From a virus: a DNA stretch of 43,212 bases. The DNA is taken from positions 1 through 43,212 of IMG/VR virus record IMGVR_UViG_3300035670_010988. One strand, 5' to 3'. Of the stretch, positions 21,886-28,968 are shown one piece after another; within the stretch, counting starts at the first letter, position 1; each line of letters opens with the position of its first letter. A model generated the notes under the pieces. It saw only the letters and a list, made by a program, of their open reading frames with translations, searched no databases and was not told the origin of the DNA. A program made the position numbers and the translations under genes.

Positions 21886-22505
21886 ATCGTCTCGTAAAAC
21901 TTGTTTTGTTTTTCTTGTCTTTCTATTTGTTTTGGATGAAATAAAGACATCTCTAAAGCCTCAGGAAATTTTGTCCACGTTTTAAATCCTGTTATTTTTT
22001 CATGCACTTTACCTTCCCATTTAATTGCAGGATCATTTCGATAAAGTCTCATTTGATAATCGGGCCAATTCACCCATCCATGTTCATTTACTCTCCAGCC
22101 CCATTTTTGAACGTGTGCGTCGGTTAAGCCTTCAACTGTGTTGACTCTAGGTACCATACAAACATCAAAATCATTTGACTCTATAATGTTATGAAGGTTT
22201 TCTATTAAGAATTCATTTGGAATCTCATCTGCATCTATTTGAAAGATGTAGTCGCCTGAGCAATGTTTGGTTAGGTTGTTTTTAAATTGAGCGAAGTCTT
22301 TGTCAAGCTCATGAATTAAAAAAGTAATATTATCCTTTATTCCATCACTTGTAAGATAGGTATAAACACCATTATCTAGTTGACCTCCATTATCTTGTTG
22401 CACAACAATCTCATCTTCCTCTCGTTTATGTTTGAGGATGAATGGAATCAAACGTTTGATTTCCTCTATTTCGTTACAGACTGTTATTGCGTAAGAGATT
22501 TTCAT
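21882..22505 (-). CDS. GT2-family glycosyltransferase (short)
   Basis: A 207-aa GT-A protein. It starts ISYAITVCNEIEEIKRLIPFI, with DEIVVQQDNGG and FQIDADEIPNEFLIENL (DAD metal motif, about 91-95). The segment QMRLYRNDPAIKWEGKVHEKI is the family's acceptor-side motif of waaE/KdtX-type transferases. Such enzymes add glucose or other hexoses to LPS cores, but the donor here is unknown. It overlaps the genes on both sides by four bases. Confidence 0.8.
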   Translation of the reverse strand: MKISYAITVCNEIEEIKRLIPFILKHKREEDEIVVQQDNGGQLDNGVYTYLTSDGIKDNITFLIHELDKDFAQFKNNLTKHCSGDYIFQIDADEIPNEFLIENLHNIIESNDFDVCMVPRVNTVEGLTDAHVQKWGWRVNEHGWVNWPDYQMRLYRNDPAIKWEGKVHEKITGFKTWTKFPEALEMSLFHPKQIERQEKQNKFYETI

Positions 22506-22741
22506 TTTAATACGTGTCTTTTAAGATTATTCAATAGAGCTTGAAGATCAGCAAAGTTCGTGTATCTAACAGCCGGATCCGTGTCAAAAAACTCAACAAA
22601 CCATTCACCATTTTTAACCTCATCGTTAGCACTTGAGATAAAGCTTAGTCCGTTTGCTATATCTAATGTATAGTAATAGAAATCATTATCTGGGGAGGTT
22701 TGTTTTTCAAAACCTAGAAGTTGTATTTCTTTTTTTGTCAT
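22502..22741 (-). CDS. Hypothetical protein (79 aa)
   Basis: An alpha/beta protein with FYYYTLDIANGLSFISSANDE and WFVEFFDTDPAVRYTN, acidic-aromatic in composition. I recall relatives in flavobacterial phages, without a function. It overlaps both neighbours by four bases. It could fold as a small ferredoxin-like domain, but that is a guess. Confidence 0.65.
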   Translation of the reverse strand: MTKKEIQLLGFEKQTSPDNDFYYYTLDIANGLSFISSANDEVKNGEWFVEFFDTDPAVRYTNFADLQALLNNLKRHVLK

Positions 22742-22956
22742 TTTAATAGATTTTGTTCTAAAAGTTGTTCTCGTTTATAGTTTAATTTGCTTCTTAAGTG
22801 GTCAGCTTGCCACAAATATTCATCTGCATTAAAATGATTTTGATTTTTAAAGTTTTGAATACATTTCATTGCAGGGAAAGTTTGTTGATAGGTTTGACAA
22901 GAATCAATAACTTTCTCTAACCATACTAAAACGTCTGCGGGATGTTTGCTTCTCAT
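22738..22956 (-). CDS. Hypothetical protein (72 aa)
   Basis: A helical, Leu/Gln-rich protein with two Cys residues (SCQTYQ, KCIQNF). No domain recognised. It is the first gene behind promoter 22974-23002, which suggests that the whole run 22956 to 20876 and beyond starts here. Function unknown. Confidence 0.65.
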   Translation of the reverse strand: MRSKHPADVLVWLEKVIDSCQTYQQTFPAMKCIQNFKNQNHFNADEYLWQADHLRSKLNYKREQLLEQNLLK

Positions 22957-22973
22957 AACTTTTAATTTGATAA

Positions 22974-23002
22974 ATTATACGAAAGCCTCTTTAAGAGGCC
23001 AA
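22974..23002 (-). promoter_or_regulatory. Promoter with a hairpin as its spacer (TTGG-N19-TATAAT)
   Basis: TTGG (23002-22999), N19 ending TTTCG, TATAAT (22979-22974). The hairpin arms GCCTCTTTAAGAGGC (22985-22999) fill the spacer and overlap the -35, nearly identical to 6151-6179. It is placed between 23010-23456 and the glycosyltransferase operon, so it may both end one transcript and start the next. Confidence 0.75.
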
Positions 23003-23009
23003 CGTTTTT

Positions 23010-23456
23010 TTATCCTTCTAAAGCTCCAATATAGTCCAAAGCCGCTACATACTCATACTCTTCAAACAACTTCATAGTGTTCATATCAGTTTTGTAAGAA
23101 GTTTTTAAAGTGGAGTTTGACTGTTCTTCTTCTGTTACAGGGCGTGATTTAACAGAGGCCCACTTCCAATTTGAACCATTTGATCCATAGGGAAACACCA
23201 TGCCTTTCCCTTCAGCATTAACGGTTTGTGGTATCCATGTTAATCCAGTTTCAGGATCTTTCCATGCTAGGTCCTTATAGAGTTCGGGAAGGGTTTCTGT
23301 TTGTTGTTGGTAGAATTCTTCTCCTTCTTTCATTAAACTATTTGTCCAAAAACCGCAAGATAAACTCATATAGGTTGTAATTTCAGGGGTATTTTGGATT
23401 TTATAGCATAAAGATCCTTGAGATTTTGGGCATTTGATTATTTCGTCGTGTTGCAT
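23010..23456 (-). CDS. Conserved hypothetical protein (148 aa)
   Basis: A soluble protein with Trp-rich stretches (GFWTNSLMKEG, WKDPETGLTWIPQTVNAEGKGMVFPYG). I recall similar sequences from marine phage genomes, but no function. Four Cys in the first 35 residues (CPKS, CYK, CGF) could chelate a metal but lack a known spacing. It has its own promoter (23470-23498). Confidence 0.7.
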   Translation of the reverse strand: MQHDEIIKCPKSQGSLCYKIQNTPEITTYMSLSCGFWTNSLMKEGEEFYQQQTETLPELYKDLAWKDPETGLTWIPQTVNAEGKGMVFPYGSNGSNWKWASVKSRPVTEEEQSNSTLKTSYKTDMNTMKLFEEYEYVAALDYIGALEG

Positions 23457-23469
23457 ATTTTTTTATTTT

Positions 23470-23498
23470 AATATATTAATTATTTTTTATATTTCCAA
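23470..23498 (-). promoter_or_regulatory. Promoter (TTGG-N19-TATATT) beginning inside a homing endonuclease
   Basis: TTGG (23498-23495) lies in the last codons (TGG of YIWKYKK) of the GIY-YIG gene, followed by N19 and TATATT (23475-23470), 13 bp before the ATG at 23456. The spacer lacks TTTCG, so it is a weaker match. Confidence 0.55.
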
Positions 23499-24259
23499 AT
23501 ATATCCAAAAGCTGTTTTTTGTTTTCCTTGACAACAGGCTGTTATATCTCCTTGTCTGTTTGGTTTCTCTAAATATAAACATGCTTCTGTTATACTTTGG
23601 AAATCTTTAATATGATTTCCTTGTTTGTCATATTGGGTAACTGGTTTATTACCTTTATTTTTCATTAAATATGACATTTTATCTTTAGTTTCCTGTGTTT
23701 TTGGAGGTTTGTTGTTGAAAGGAATATATAGATTTTTTTCTATAAGGTATTTTTTAATAGTGGAGAAAGTAACATTTAATGTATTGGCTATCTCTTGAAT
23801 GTTTTTAGTTTCATATAATTCTTCTATCTTACCTTCAGGGATATTTTTTAATTTGTAGGCATTTCCAATTTTATTTTGGGTTATCTTTTTACAGGTTTCC
23901 TCAGATAAAGGTTTTCCCTTTCTCCAAATAGATATCTTTTGCTTTGTTTCTTCGGAATGGTTAAATCCAGATACACCTTCTCCACCATCTGTTAAATTAC
24001 ATAAATTTTTTCTCCCTATTTCCAATATAATTTTCTTTTCAAGATCCAAACATTCTTGTTCATCTTTTGATTCAAAAACAATTTCAATATCAAATACTCC
24101 ATTCAATTTTTTTATTTTATTGGTCAATTTTTTATTTTTGTTGTGAACCCAATAGTTTAAATGATAATTGATTCTATCATAAGTTTCAGTTCGTTTTCCT
24201 TTTCCAACATAAAAAATAACCCCATTTGAAAGTAATCTATAAACATAAAAAATTTCCAT
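23480..24259 (-). CDS. GIY-YIG homing-type endonuclease
   Basis: A 259-aa protein. The N-terminal nuclease domain has FYVYRLLSNGVIFYVGKGKRTE (residues 4-25) and the glutamate region ECLDLEKKIILEIGRKN. A NUMOD3-like basic linker follows (HSEETKQKISIWRKGKPLSEE) and a helix-turn-helix-like part (NIQEIANTLNVTFSTIKKYL). The C-terminal module is QYDKQGNHIKDFQSITEACLY...GYIWKYKK, shared with the other two. It sits between 23010-23456 and a glycosyltransferase, preceded by an ATATTTATAAT box. Confidence 0.87.
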   Translation of the reverse strand: MEIFYVYRLLSNGVIFYVGKGKRTETYDRINYHLNYWVHNKNKKLTNKIKKLNGVFDIEIVFESKDEQECLDLEKKIILEIGRKNLCNLTDGGEGVSGFNHSEETKQKISIWRKGKPLSEETCKKITQNKIGNAYKLKNIPEGKIEELYETKNIQEIANTLNVTFSTIKKYLIEKNLYIPFNNKPPKTQETKDKMSYLMKNKGNKPVTQYDKQGNHIKDFQSITEACLYLEKPNRQGDITACCQGKQKTAFGYIWKYKK

Positions 24260-24269
24260 ATATCGTTTT

Positions 24270-24281
24270 ATTATAAATATA
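24270..24281 (-). promoter_or_regulatory. TATATTTATAAT box before GIY-YIG gene
   Basis: The minus strand reads CCATATATTTATAATAAAA, ending about eight bases before the ATG at 24259. Same element class as the other GIY-YIG genes. Confidence 0.5.
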
Positions 24282-24296
24282 TGGAAACTTTAAATT

Positions 24297-25601
24297 TTAC
24301 CCATTTTGGGGTTCAACTTTACTCAATTTGGGGAGTTGAATGCGTTTGAGGGAGGGCAATTGCAATTGAACTTGTTTTGGGAATTCTGGGATTTTATTGT
24401 CGAGTATTTCTCCAAGTTTTTCTTTCATTTTTTCAAAGGAGAAGTTTGTACGTGATTTATATCCTTGACGTTTCCCTTTATCTACATAGTTTTTATAGTT
24501 TTCAAAAACATCTTTCAAGTATTGACCTACATGACCTGTATCAACGCTAAACCATTCTGCTTCTTGGAGAAGCATATTGTTTGCTGCAGATGGATGAACT
24601 TTTGTCATATTTCCTGGGAGTAGAGTTGTGAATTCGGGGTCTAGGAAATCTGTATGGCCACTCCAATTTGTTGTGATGATTGGTTTGTTTGTTAAGCTGA
24701 ATTCAAGTAGAGGTCTACCAAATCCTTCCCCTTTAGTTAGGTTAACCATTGCTTTAACTTTGGAGTGATTGTAGATGGAGTTCATTTCCTCATCTGTAAA
24801 ATCTCCATGTAAAAGATACACATTGGGTAGTTTAGTTGCTTTTACTGTTGATTTGATTGCTCTAATTCTTTTTAACAATTCATCACGATCCATATATGAT
24901 GTTGAGACTGTTGAGGTTTTTAAAATGAGAGCAGGTGCTTTAGATTTGTTTTTGAATGTTTCAAAAAATGCTTTGATAAGCAACCCAACATTTTTTCTAT
25001 CCTCACCCATTTGTCCTTGCATCCAATGTCCTACAAAAAGATATGCAAAATCTTCTTTAACATTAAAATCTACTTTACAAGGTGAATTATCAGGTTTATA
25101 AACTTCTGTATTTGCTCCTTCAAACAATATTTCACTATCTCCTGTCCACTCAATATACCCAACAACTTGTTGTGTTCTTTGATCTCGTTTTTCAAATTTA
25201 GAATTTTTCAAAACATCAATTGTATGTTTTGAGGATCCAAGTACTAGATTCATTCTTTGACAACCTTCAACCCACTCTGCAGGAGCAATTGTGGTTTCAA
25301 TTCCTGCTGTAATTAAACAATTCCATTTTCCAACTTGCTGGGCTTCTGAAGGGATGGTGATCCAAAACATAATGTCGGGTTGGGATGATAGTTGGGGGGT
25401 GAAGTACTCCTCTAAAAATTTCCATTCTGGGTTTTCATTTATGAAATTCATAGAGGTATTTCCCCACCTACAAGGGATAATTTTAATATCCCATTCATCT
25501 TTTTTTAACTCAATAATAGCTTTAGCTATATCTCTACTTCGAGCTCCGTAACCTGAAAAGGTTTGTACTGGGGCGTATATTGCGCATGTTGTTTTATTCA
25601 T
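24297..25601 (-). CDS. GT4-family glycosyltransferase
   Basis: A 434-aa GT-B enzyme. The N-terminal domain has FSGYGARSRDIAKAI (residues 15-29) and SSKHTIDVLKNSKF. The C-terminal Rossmann domain has FLFVG-like AYLFVGHWMQGQ, NVYLLHGDFTDEEMNSIYNHSK and the E-x7-E block KGEGFGRPLLEFSL (about 290-303), with NWSGHTDFLD. This is a retaining transferase; donor unknown. The C-terminal tail is Lys/Gln/Pro-rich. It is followed directly by a homing endonuclease. Confidence 0.87.
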   Translation of the reverse strand: MNKTTCAIYAPVQTFSGYGARSRDIAKAIIELKKDEWDIKIIPCRWGNTSMNFINENPEWKFLEEYFTPQLSSQPDIMFWITIPSEAQQVGKWNCLITAGIETTIAPAEWVEGCQRMNLVLGSSKHTIDVLKNSKFEKRDQRTQQVVGYIEWTGDSEILFEGANTEVYKPDNSPCKVDFNVKEDFAYLFVGHWMQGQMGEDRKNVGLLIKAFFETFKNKSKAPALILKTSTVSTSYMDRDELLKRIRAIKSTVKATKLPNVYLLHGDFTDEEMNSIYNHSKVKAMVNLTKGEGFGRPLLEFSLTNKPIITTNWSGHTDFLDPEFTTLLPGNMTKVHPSAANNMLLQEAEWFSVDTGHVGQYLKDVFENYKNYVDKGKRQGYKSRTNFSFEKMKEKLGEILDNKIPEFPKQVQLQLPSLKRIQLPKLSKVEPQNG

Positions 25602-26298
25602 GGATTTCTATTTTGTTATTGTAATGTATGATGATAAATTTACATTTCAAAGCTTTTATAATTTTTTCTTGTCTTTTCTTGTCTTTTTTATTTTGTTTGG
25701 GGAGGGAGTGATGTTTTTCATAATATTCTATAACCACATTTCTTTCAATATCATACCCATCAACCCAATAACCTAATTGTTTTATTCTAAATTCCCCTCC
25801 GTTTAACGCATGTTGAAAGCTATATCCATTTTCTTTTCCATATTGTTCTATTATTTCACAAGCTTTAGGATTAAATTTAGGTTTCCATATTTTATTTTTA
25901 AAATAATATTCTTTTTGGCAATCCCTATTACAAAAATGGTGGGAATCTAATCTATGTTTTTGACTTTCTATTAGATTGTTACATTCTAGACATTGGATAG
26001 TTAATTTTTGGTGAGATTCCCATATATAAGATGTATCCCTACCTTTTAGTTTTTTAGATATTTTTTCTCCTCTAGAAGTGTTATTTTTTATAGAGGGATG
26101 GTTCAACATCTTTTTTGAAATAGCATCCTTGACATGTTGGCTTCTCTTTTTACCCTTATTTTTTAAACCTGTGTTTTGTCTAGAGCAATAACTACATATT
26201 TTATTTCCTTTTTTACTTTTTAAGTAACTATACTTGTCTTTATAAGTTATTAATTTTTGACATTTAGGGCAATTTTTCTCCCATTTTTCTTCTTTCAT
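25594..26298 (-). CDS. Vsr/PD-(D/E)XK-like mobile endonuclease
   Basis: A 234-aa protein. It has a basic N-terminus with zinc-binding pairs CPKC (about 10-13) and CSYC (about 35-38), a NUMOD3-like basic stretch, and a second pair region CLECNNL ... CNRDCQ. The C-terminal part has LGYWVDGYDIERNVVIEYYEKHHS and DKKRQEKIIKALKCKFIII, the layout of Vsr-type/EDxHD homing endonucleases (D, E, HH, then K-R helix). A mobile element lacking intron sequences. It overlaps the glycosyltransferase gene by eight bases and the RHH gene by 35. Confidence 0.72.
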   Translation of the reverse strand: MKEEKWEKNCPKCQKLITYKDKYSYLKSKKGNKICSYCSRQNTGLKNKGKKRSQHVKDAISKKMLNHPSIKNNTSRGEKISKKLKGRDTSYIWESHQKLTIQCLECNNLIESQKHRLDSHHFCNRDCQKEYYFKNKIWKPKFNPKACEIIEQYGKENGYSFQHALNGGEFRIKQLGYWVDGYDIERNVVIEYYEKHHSLPKQNKKDKKRQEKIIKALKCKFIIIHYNNKIEIHE

Positions 26299-26416
26299 CT
26301 TTAATATTTTTTAAAATTAAATTTTCTACAAATTTTTGAAGTTTTAATCCATTATCGTCACAATATTTTTTTAATTGTGTATGAACTTCTTCTTTGATGA
26401 TTATAGACTTTTTCAT
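26264..26416 (-). CDS. Ribbon-helix-helix-like small protein (50 aa)
   Basis: Sequence MKKSIIIKEEVHTQLKKYCDDNGLKLQKFVENLIL fits the RHH layout: a strand (KSIIIKEE) and two helices (VHTQLKKYCDDN, LQKFVENLIL). RHH proteins bind operators as dimers and often regulate nearby genes. I start at ATG 26416; the longer frame begins with TTG upstream of the AATATTTATAAT box. Overlaps the endonuclease start by 35 bases. Confidence 0.65.
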   Translation of the reverse strand: MKKSIIIKEEVHTQLKKYCDDNGLKLQKFVENLILKNIKDERRKMGEKLP

Positions 26417-26419
26417 TTT

Positions 26420-26431
26420 ATTATAAATATT
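26420..26431 (-). promoter_or_regulatory. AATATTTATAAT box before RHH gene
   Basis: Reads AATATTTATAATAAAATG, with the box only three bases from the ATG at 26416. This is the shortest spacing in the set, so a promoter here would give an almost leaderless mRNA. Confidence 0.5.
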
Positions 26432-26473
26432 AAAGGGGTATACCAAAGTATACCTTTTTATATTACTCTTTTA

Positions 26474-26698
26474 TTAATTATTTATTGGGGAGGTTGCTGC
26501 TTTAACTGCCCACATTGCTGCTTCTTCATAGCTGGTTTGGGCTAGGGATGCTAAACGGGCATCTTGTTTTTTTAAAGCTTCACATATATCTATCAATTCA
26601 GCTGTTTTTATTTTTAACTCAGTCACTAAATTGTCATTTTTTACATTAAATGAAACGCGAACTCTTTGTTCTCCAATTGTGTTTTCTTGATTTTCCAT
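26474..26698 (-). CDS. Acb2/Tad1-like helical hairpin protein, candidate CBASS/Thoeris sponge
   Basis: A 74-aa protein. Its body is LVTELKIKTAELIDICEALK (helix 1, about 24-44), then DARLASLAQTSYEEAAMWAVKAATS (helix 2, about 47-71). The pattern IKxxxAEL ... R.A..A.T..E.A.M.A..A resembles Acb2, the cyclic-nucleotide sponge encoded by T4-like and other phages, in which a short helical hairpin assembles into a hexamer. This is recognition by eye only. A 2H phosphoesterase gene follows two bases upstream. Acb2 members are about 60-95 aa, so length fits. Confidence 0.5.
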   Translation of the reverse strand: MENQENTIGEQRVRVSFNVKNDNLVTELKIKTAELIDICEALKKQDARLASLAQTSYEEAAMWAVKAATSPINN

Positions 26699-26700
26699 GT

Positions 26701-27270
26701 TTAATCTATGTTTATATTAATTTTATCTTGGTCTCCATTTGGTTTTGAATATATAACGAGTTGAGGGGTTAATTGAAATTCTTGTCCTTTTAGCATGTCT
26801 ACATATTTTTGCCCTTGTCCTGGTTTGAGATACCCTATAGTAGTATGGGGATGGTAATCAGGGAAATTTGTTGTGTGAGGGTATTGGGTTAATTCTTTAT
26901 TTATTTCATGAAGATTATCTCCAACAACATCAAATTTTAAAACATCATATTGCTCATTTTTAAATAAAGAAACATTATGAAGTTTACAAGTATAAAATGT
27001 ATATTTATCTGTTACTTTTTCTACATCTTCAGTAGTCACTTCAGGATGAAGACCATATAAAAGAGTACAATGAGGTTCATCTTCTAACCCAAATGTTCTA
27101 TCTCCTTCTTCATAATATATATCTTCAGGGTCAATAACATCATGTATTTTATTCATTTCAGGAAAATTGAAATATACCATAGCACAACCAAACTCATATA
27201 TTTGGTCTGATCCTTCTTGAAGGAGGGGGTTATTGTTAAGGTATTCTTTTAAGTTAAAATCGTCTGCCAT
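26701..27270 (-). CDS. 2H phosphoesterase, candidate Acb1-like anti-CBASS enzyme
   Basis: A 189-aa protein. It has two HxT motifs, PHCT (His67-Thr69) and PHTT (His142-Thr144), each followed by a strand (LLYG, IGYL), the defining pair of 2H phosphoesterases (LigT, CPDase and Acb1). Acb1 of T4 cleaves CBASS cyclic nucleotides, but other members act on 2'-5' or cyclic RNA ends, so substrate is open. The first 20 residues (FNLKEYLNNNPLLQEG) look like a leader with an LQE cleavage-like site. It lies between two glycosyltransferases and next to the Acb2-like gene. Confidence 0.7.
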   Translation of the reverse strand: MADDFNLKEYLNNNPLLQEGSDQIYEFGCAMVYFNFPEMNKIHDVIDPEDIYYEEGDRTFGLEDEPHCTLLYGLHPEVTTEDVEKVTDKYTFYTCKLHNVSLFKNEQYDVLKFDVVGDNLHEINKELTQYPHTTNFPDYHPHTTIGYLKPGQGQKYVDMLKGQEFQLTPQLVIYSKPNGDQDKININID

Positions 27271-27273
27271 TTT

Positions 27274-28710
27274 TTAATATAATAATTCGTGTGAAACATA
27301 TTCATCTTGGGTCTCATTGGCATTGATGAATTCAAATTTTACTCGTGGTGTCCACGTTTCAAAAAGTTTATCTAGCGCGTTTATTACACGAACCCCCATC
27401 AACTCACCTGTGAAACCTGCCTCATCAGACAATGCCCATTCTCTACCGGCTTTACCTAACTCTTTACGTTCTTCTCTACTCATATTGTATAGCTCAACCA
27501 AATGTTCAGTTGCATCTTCAGGTTTACATCTGTCATCCCAAATATAAGGTGTTTTAGGTGAGCCTTGTAACGAACGGTTAGTTGGATATACTGGGAAGGC
27601 CCACCTACCATGTCTCAGGTATTTACCTGTATGATTAGAAGGTACTTCAGGGGTTGGTGTGTACCACTCTCCATTTTCATCTTCAAAACGCATTTGATCT
27701 TGCATTCCACCTGTTACATTTGCTATAATGGGTGTACCTGCTAAAATAGCCTCTGTTAAGGTAAGACCCCAACCTTCATTTGATGTTAACAAGATTTGTG
27801 CATCTGCTATATTATATAGCATGTTTAGTTCTTGTTGTGGAAGTTTGGATTGAGAGAAATAGATAGCATTTGGATAGTCTTTAAACAATACTTTTCTAAC
27901 TGCCTCTAAATCTGTCCCATGTTCACTTACTACTTCTGTGTGAAGAATAAAAGCACATTTTTCTGCTTCTTCTTTTGGCAAACGATCTAGAAAATATCTC
28001 CAAGCCAACATTGCATCTGGAATTTGTTTTCTTCGGATGTTTCTAGAATTAAAAAATAGTATAAAGTTTTTTTCTTCTCCTGCAAACACATTCTTTTTAA
28101 AAGAAACCATAGATGGATCGTTGTCAGGAATGGGGTAGTATAGTTTTTCGTTCAGACCATGTGGAACATATTCTAGGATTTTACCTTTTGCTTTATCCCC
28201 TAAAACTAGCTCATTGATGAGTTTTGTTTGTTTTGAAATCGCTAACAACGCATCACAAGCCTCATAGTATGGTTTGTTATACATTGGAGTTGGAAAATCA
28301 TCCCAAATGTTAAGATAGATAATTGGGGTTGTTTTGCGGATTTCTGCCTCCATAGCAAACAACCATTCAAAGTATCTTGGATCTGTGATGATCATGATGG
28401 CATCTGGTTTTTCTACTTGGATAAACTGACGAAGTAGGTCAGGAGTGCCATATCCATCTACAGGATAGAGAAAAACAGATGAATCATCTATCCCAGCATT
28501 TTTATTGGTGTCTGCTGAAATGTCAAAACGTTTTCCTTTTTCAGGGTGTTGTATTGCTCCTGCTATGTTTACCCAATTAAAGTGCTGAGCAGTGTTGATG
28601 ACAATCTCACGAGCAACTGTTGCTACACCTGAATGTACTCGAATATCATCACAGATTAGCAAGATTTTTTTCCTCTCATTTTGAGGGAGATAACCGAATT
28701 TTTCTTTCAT
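27274..28710 (-). CDS. GT4-family glycosyltransferase
   Basis: A 478-aa GT-B enzyme. The N-terminal domain has ILLICDDIRVHSGVATVAREIV (residues 15-36) and DAIMIITDPRYFEW. The C-terminal domain has FILFFNSRNIRRKQIPDAM, ILHTEVV and the E-x7-E block SNEGWGLTLTEAILAGTPII (about 305-325), then NVTGGMQDQM. A retaining transferase; donor unknown. The C-terminus ends in an acidic tail. It follows the RHH gene 28759-28932 by 48 bp and heads the glycosyltransferase stretch. Confidence 0.88.
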   Translation of the reverse strand: MKEKFGYLPQNERKKILLICDDIRVHSGVATVAREIVINTAQHFNWVNIAGAIQHPEKGKRFDISADTNKNAGIDDSSVFLYPVDGYGTPDLLRQFIQVEKPDAIMIITDPRYFEWLFAMEAEIRKTTPIIYLNIWDDFPTPMYNKPYYEACDALLAISKQTKLINELVLGDKAKGKILEYVPHGLNEKLYYPIPDNDPSMVSFKKNVFAGEEKNFILFFNSRNIRRKQIPDAMLAWRYFLDRLPKEEAEKCAFILHTEVVSEHGTDLEAVRKVLFKDYPNAIYFSQSKLPQQELNMLYNIADAQILLTSNEGWGLTLTEAILAGTPIIANVTGGMQDQMRFEDENGEWYTPTPEVPSNHTGKYLRHGRWAFPVYPTNRSLQGSPKTPYIWDDRCKPEDATEHLVELYNMSREERKELGKAGREWALSDEAGFTGELMGVRVINALDKLFETWTPRVKFEFINANETQDEYVSHELLY

Positions 28711-28758
28711 TTAAAAACTTTTATTGGTAATGTAAAAAACTAATTTGAATATTCCAAG

Positions 28759-28932
28759 TTAAACTTTATGACCATGAACTTTCTTTCTAAAATCCTCATC
28801 TTTCATATAAAGATCTATAGCACGTTCTGCTAGTTTTTGAAAAGAAAATTTTCTTTTGATACATTCTACTTTAAAATCATTAAATAGATCCTCATCTATT
28901 TTTACGCTTGTTAATTTTTGTTTATCACTCAT
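28759..28932 (-). CDS. Ribbon-helix-helix-like protein (57 aa)
   Basis: Gene from ATG 28932 to TAA 28759-28761. The sequence MSDKQKLTSVKIDEDLFNDFKVECIKRKFSF shows the RHH layout: strand (KLTSVKID), helix (EDLFNDFKVECIKRK) and helix (SFQKLAERAIDLYM). Likely a dimeric DNA-binding regulator. It lies between the Fe-S nuclease and the GT4 gene, each within 50 bases, and is preceded by ATATTTATATA-like DNA. Confidence 0.65.
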   Translation of the reverse strand: MSDKQKLTSVKIDEDLFNDFKVECIKRKFSFQKLAERAIDLYMKDEDFRKKVHGHKV

Positions 28933-28968
28933 ATATACTTATATTTATTGTTTGTATATAAATATATG

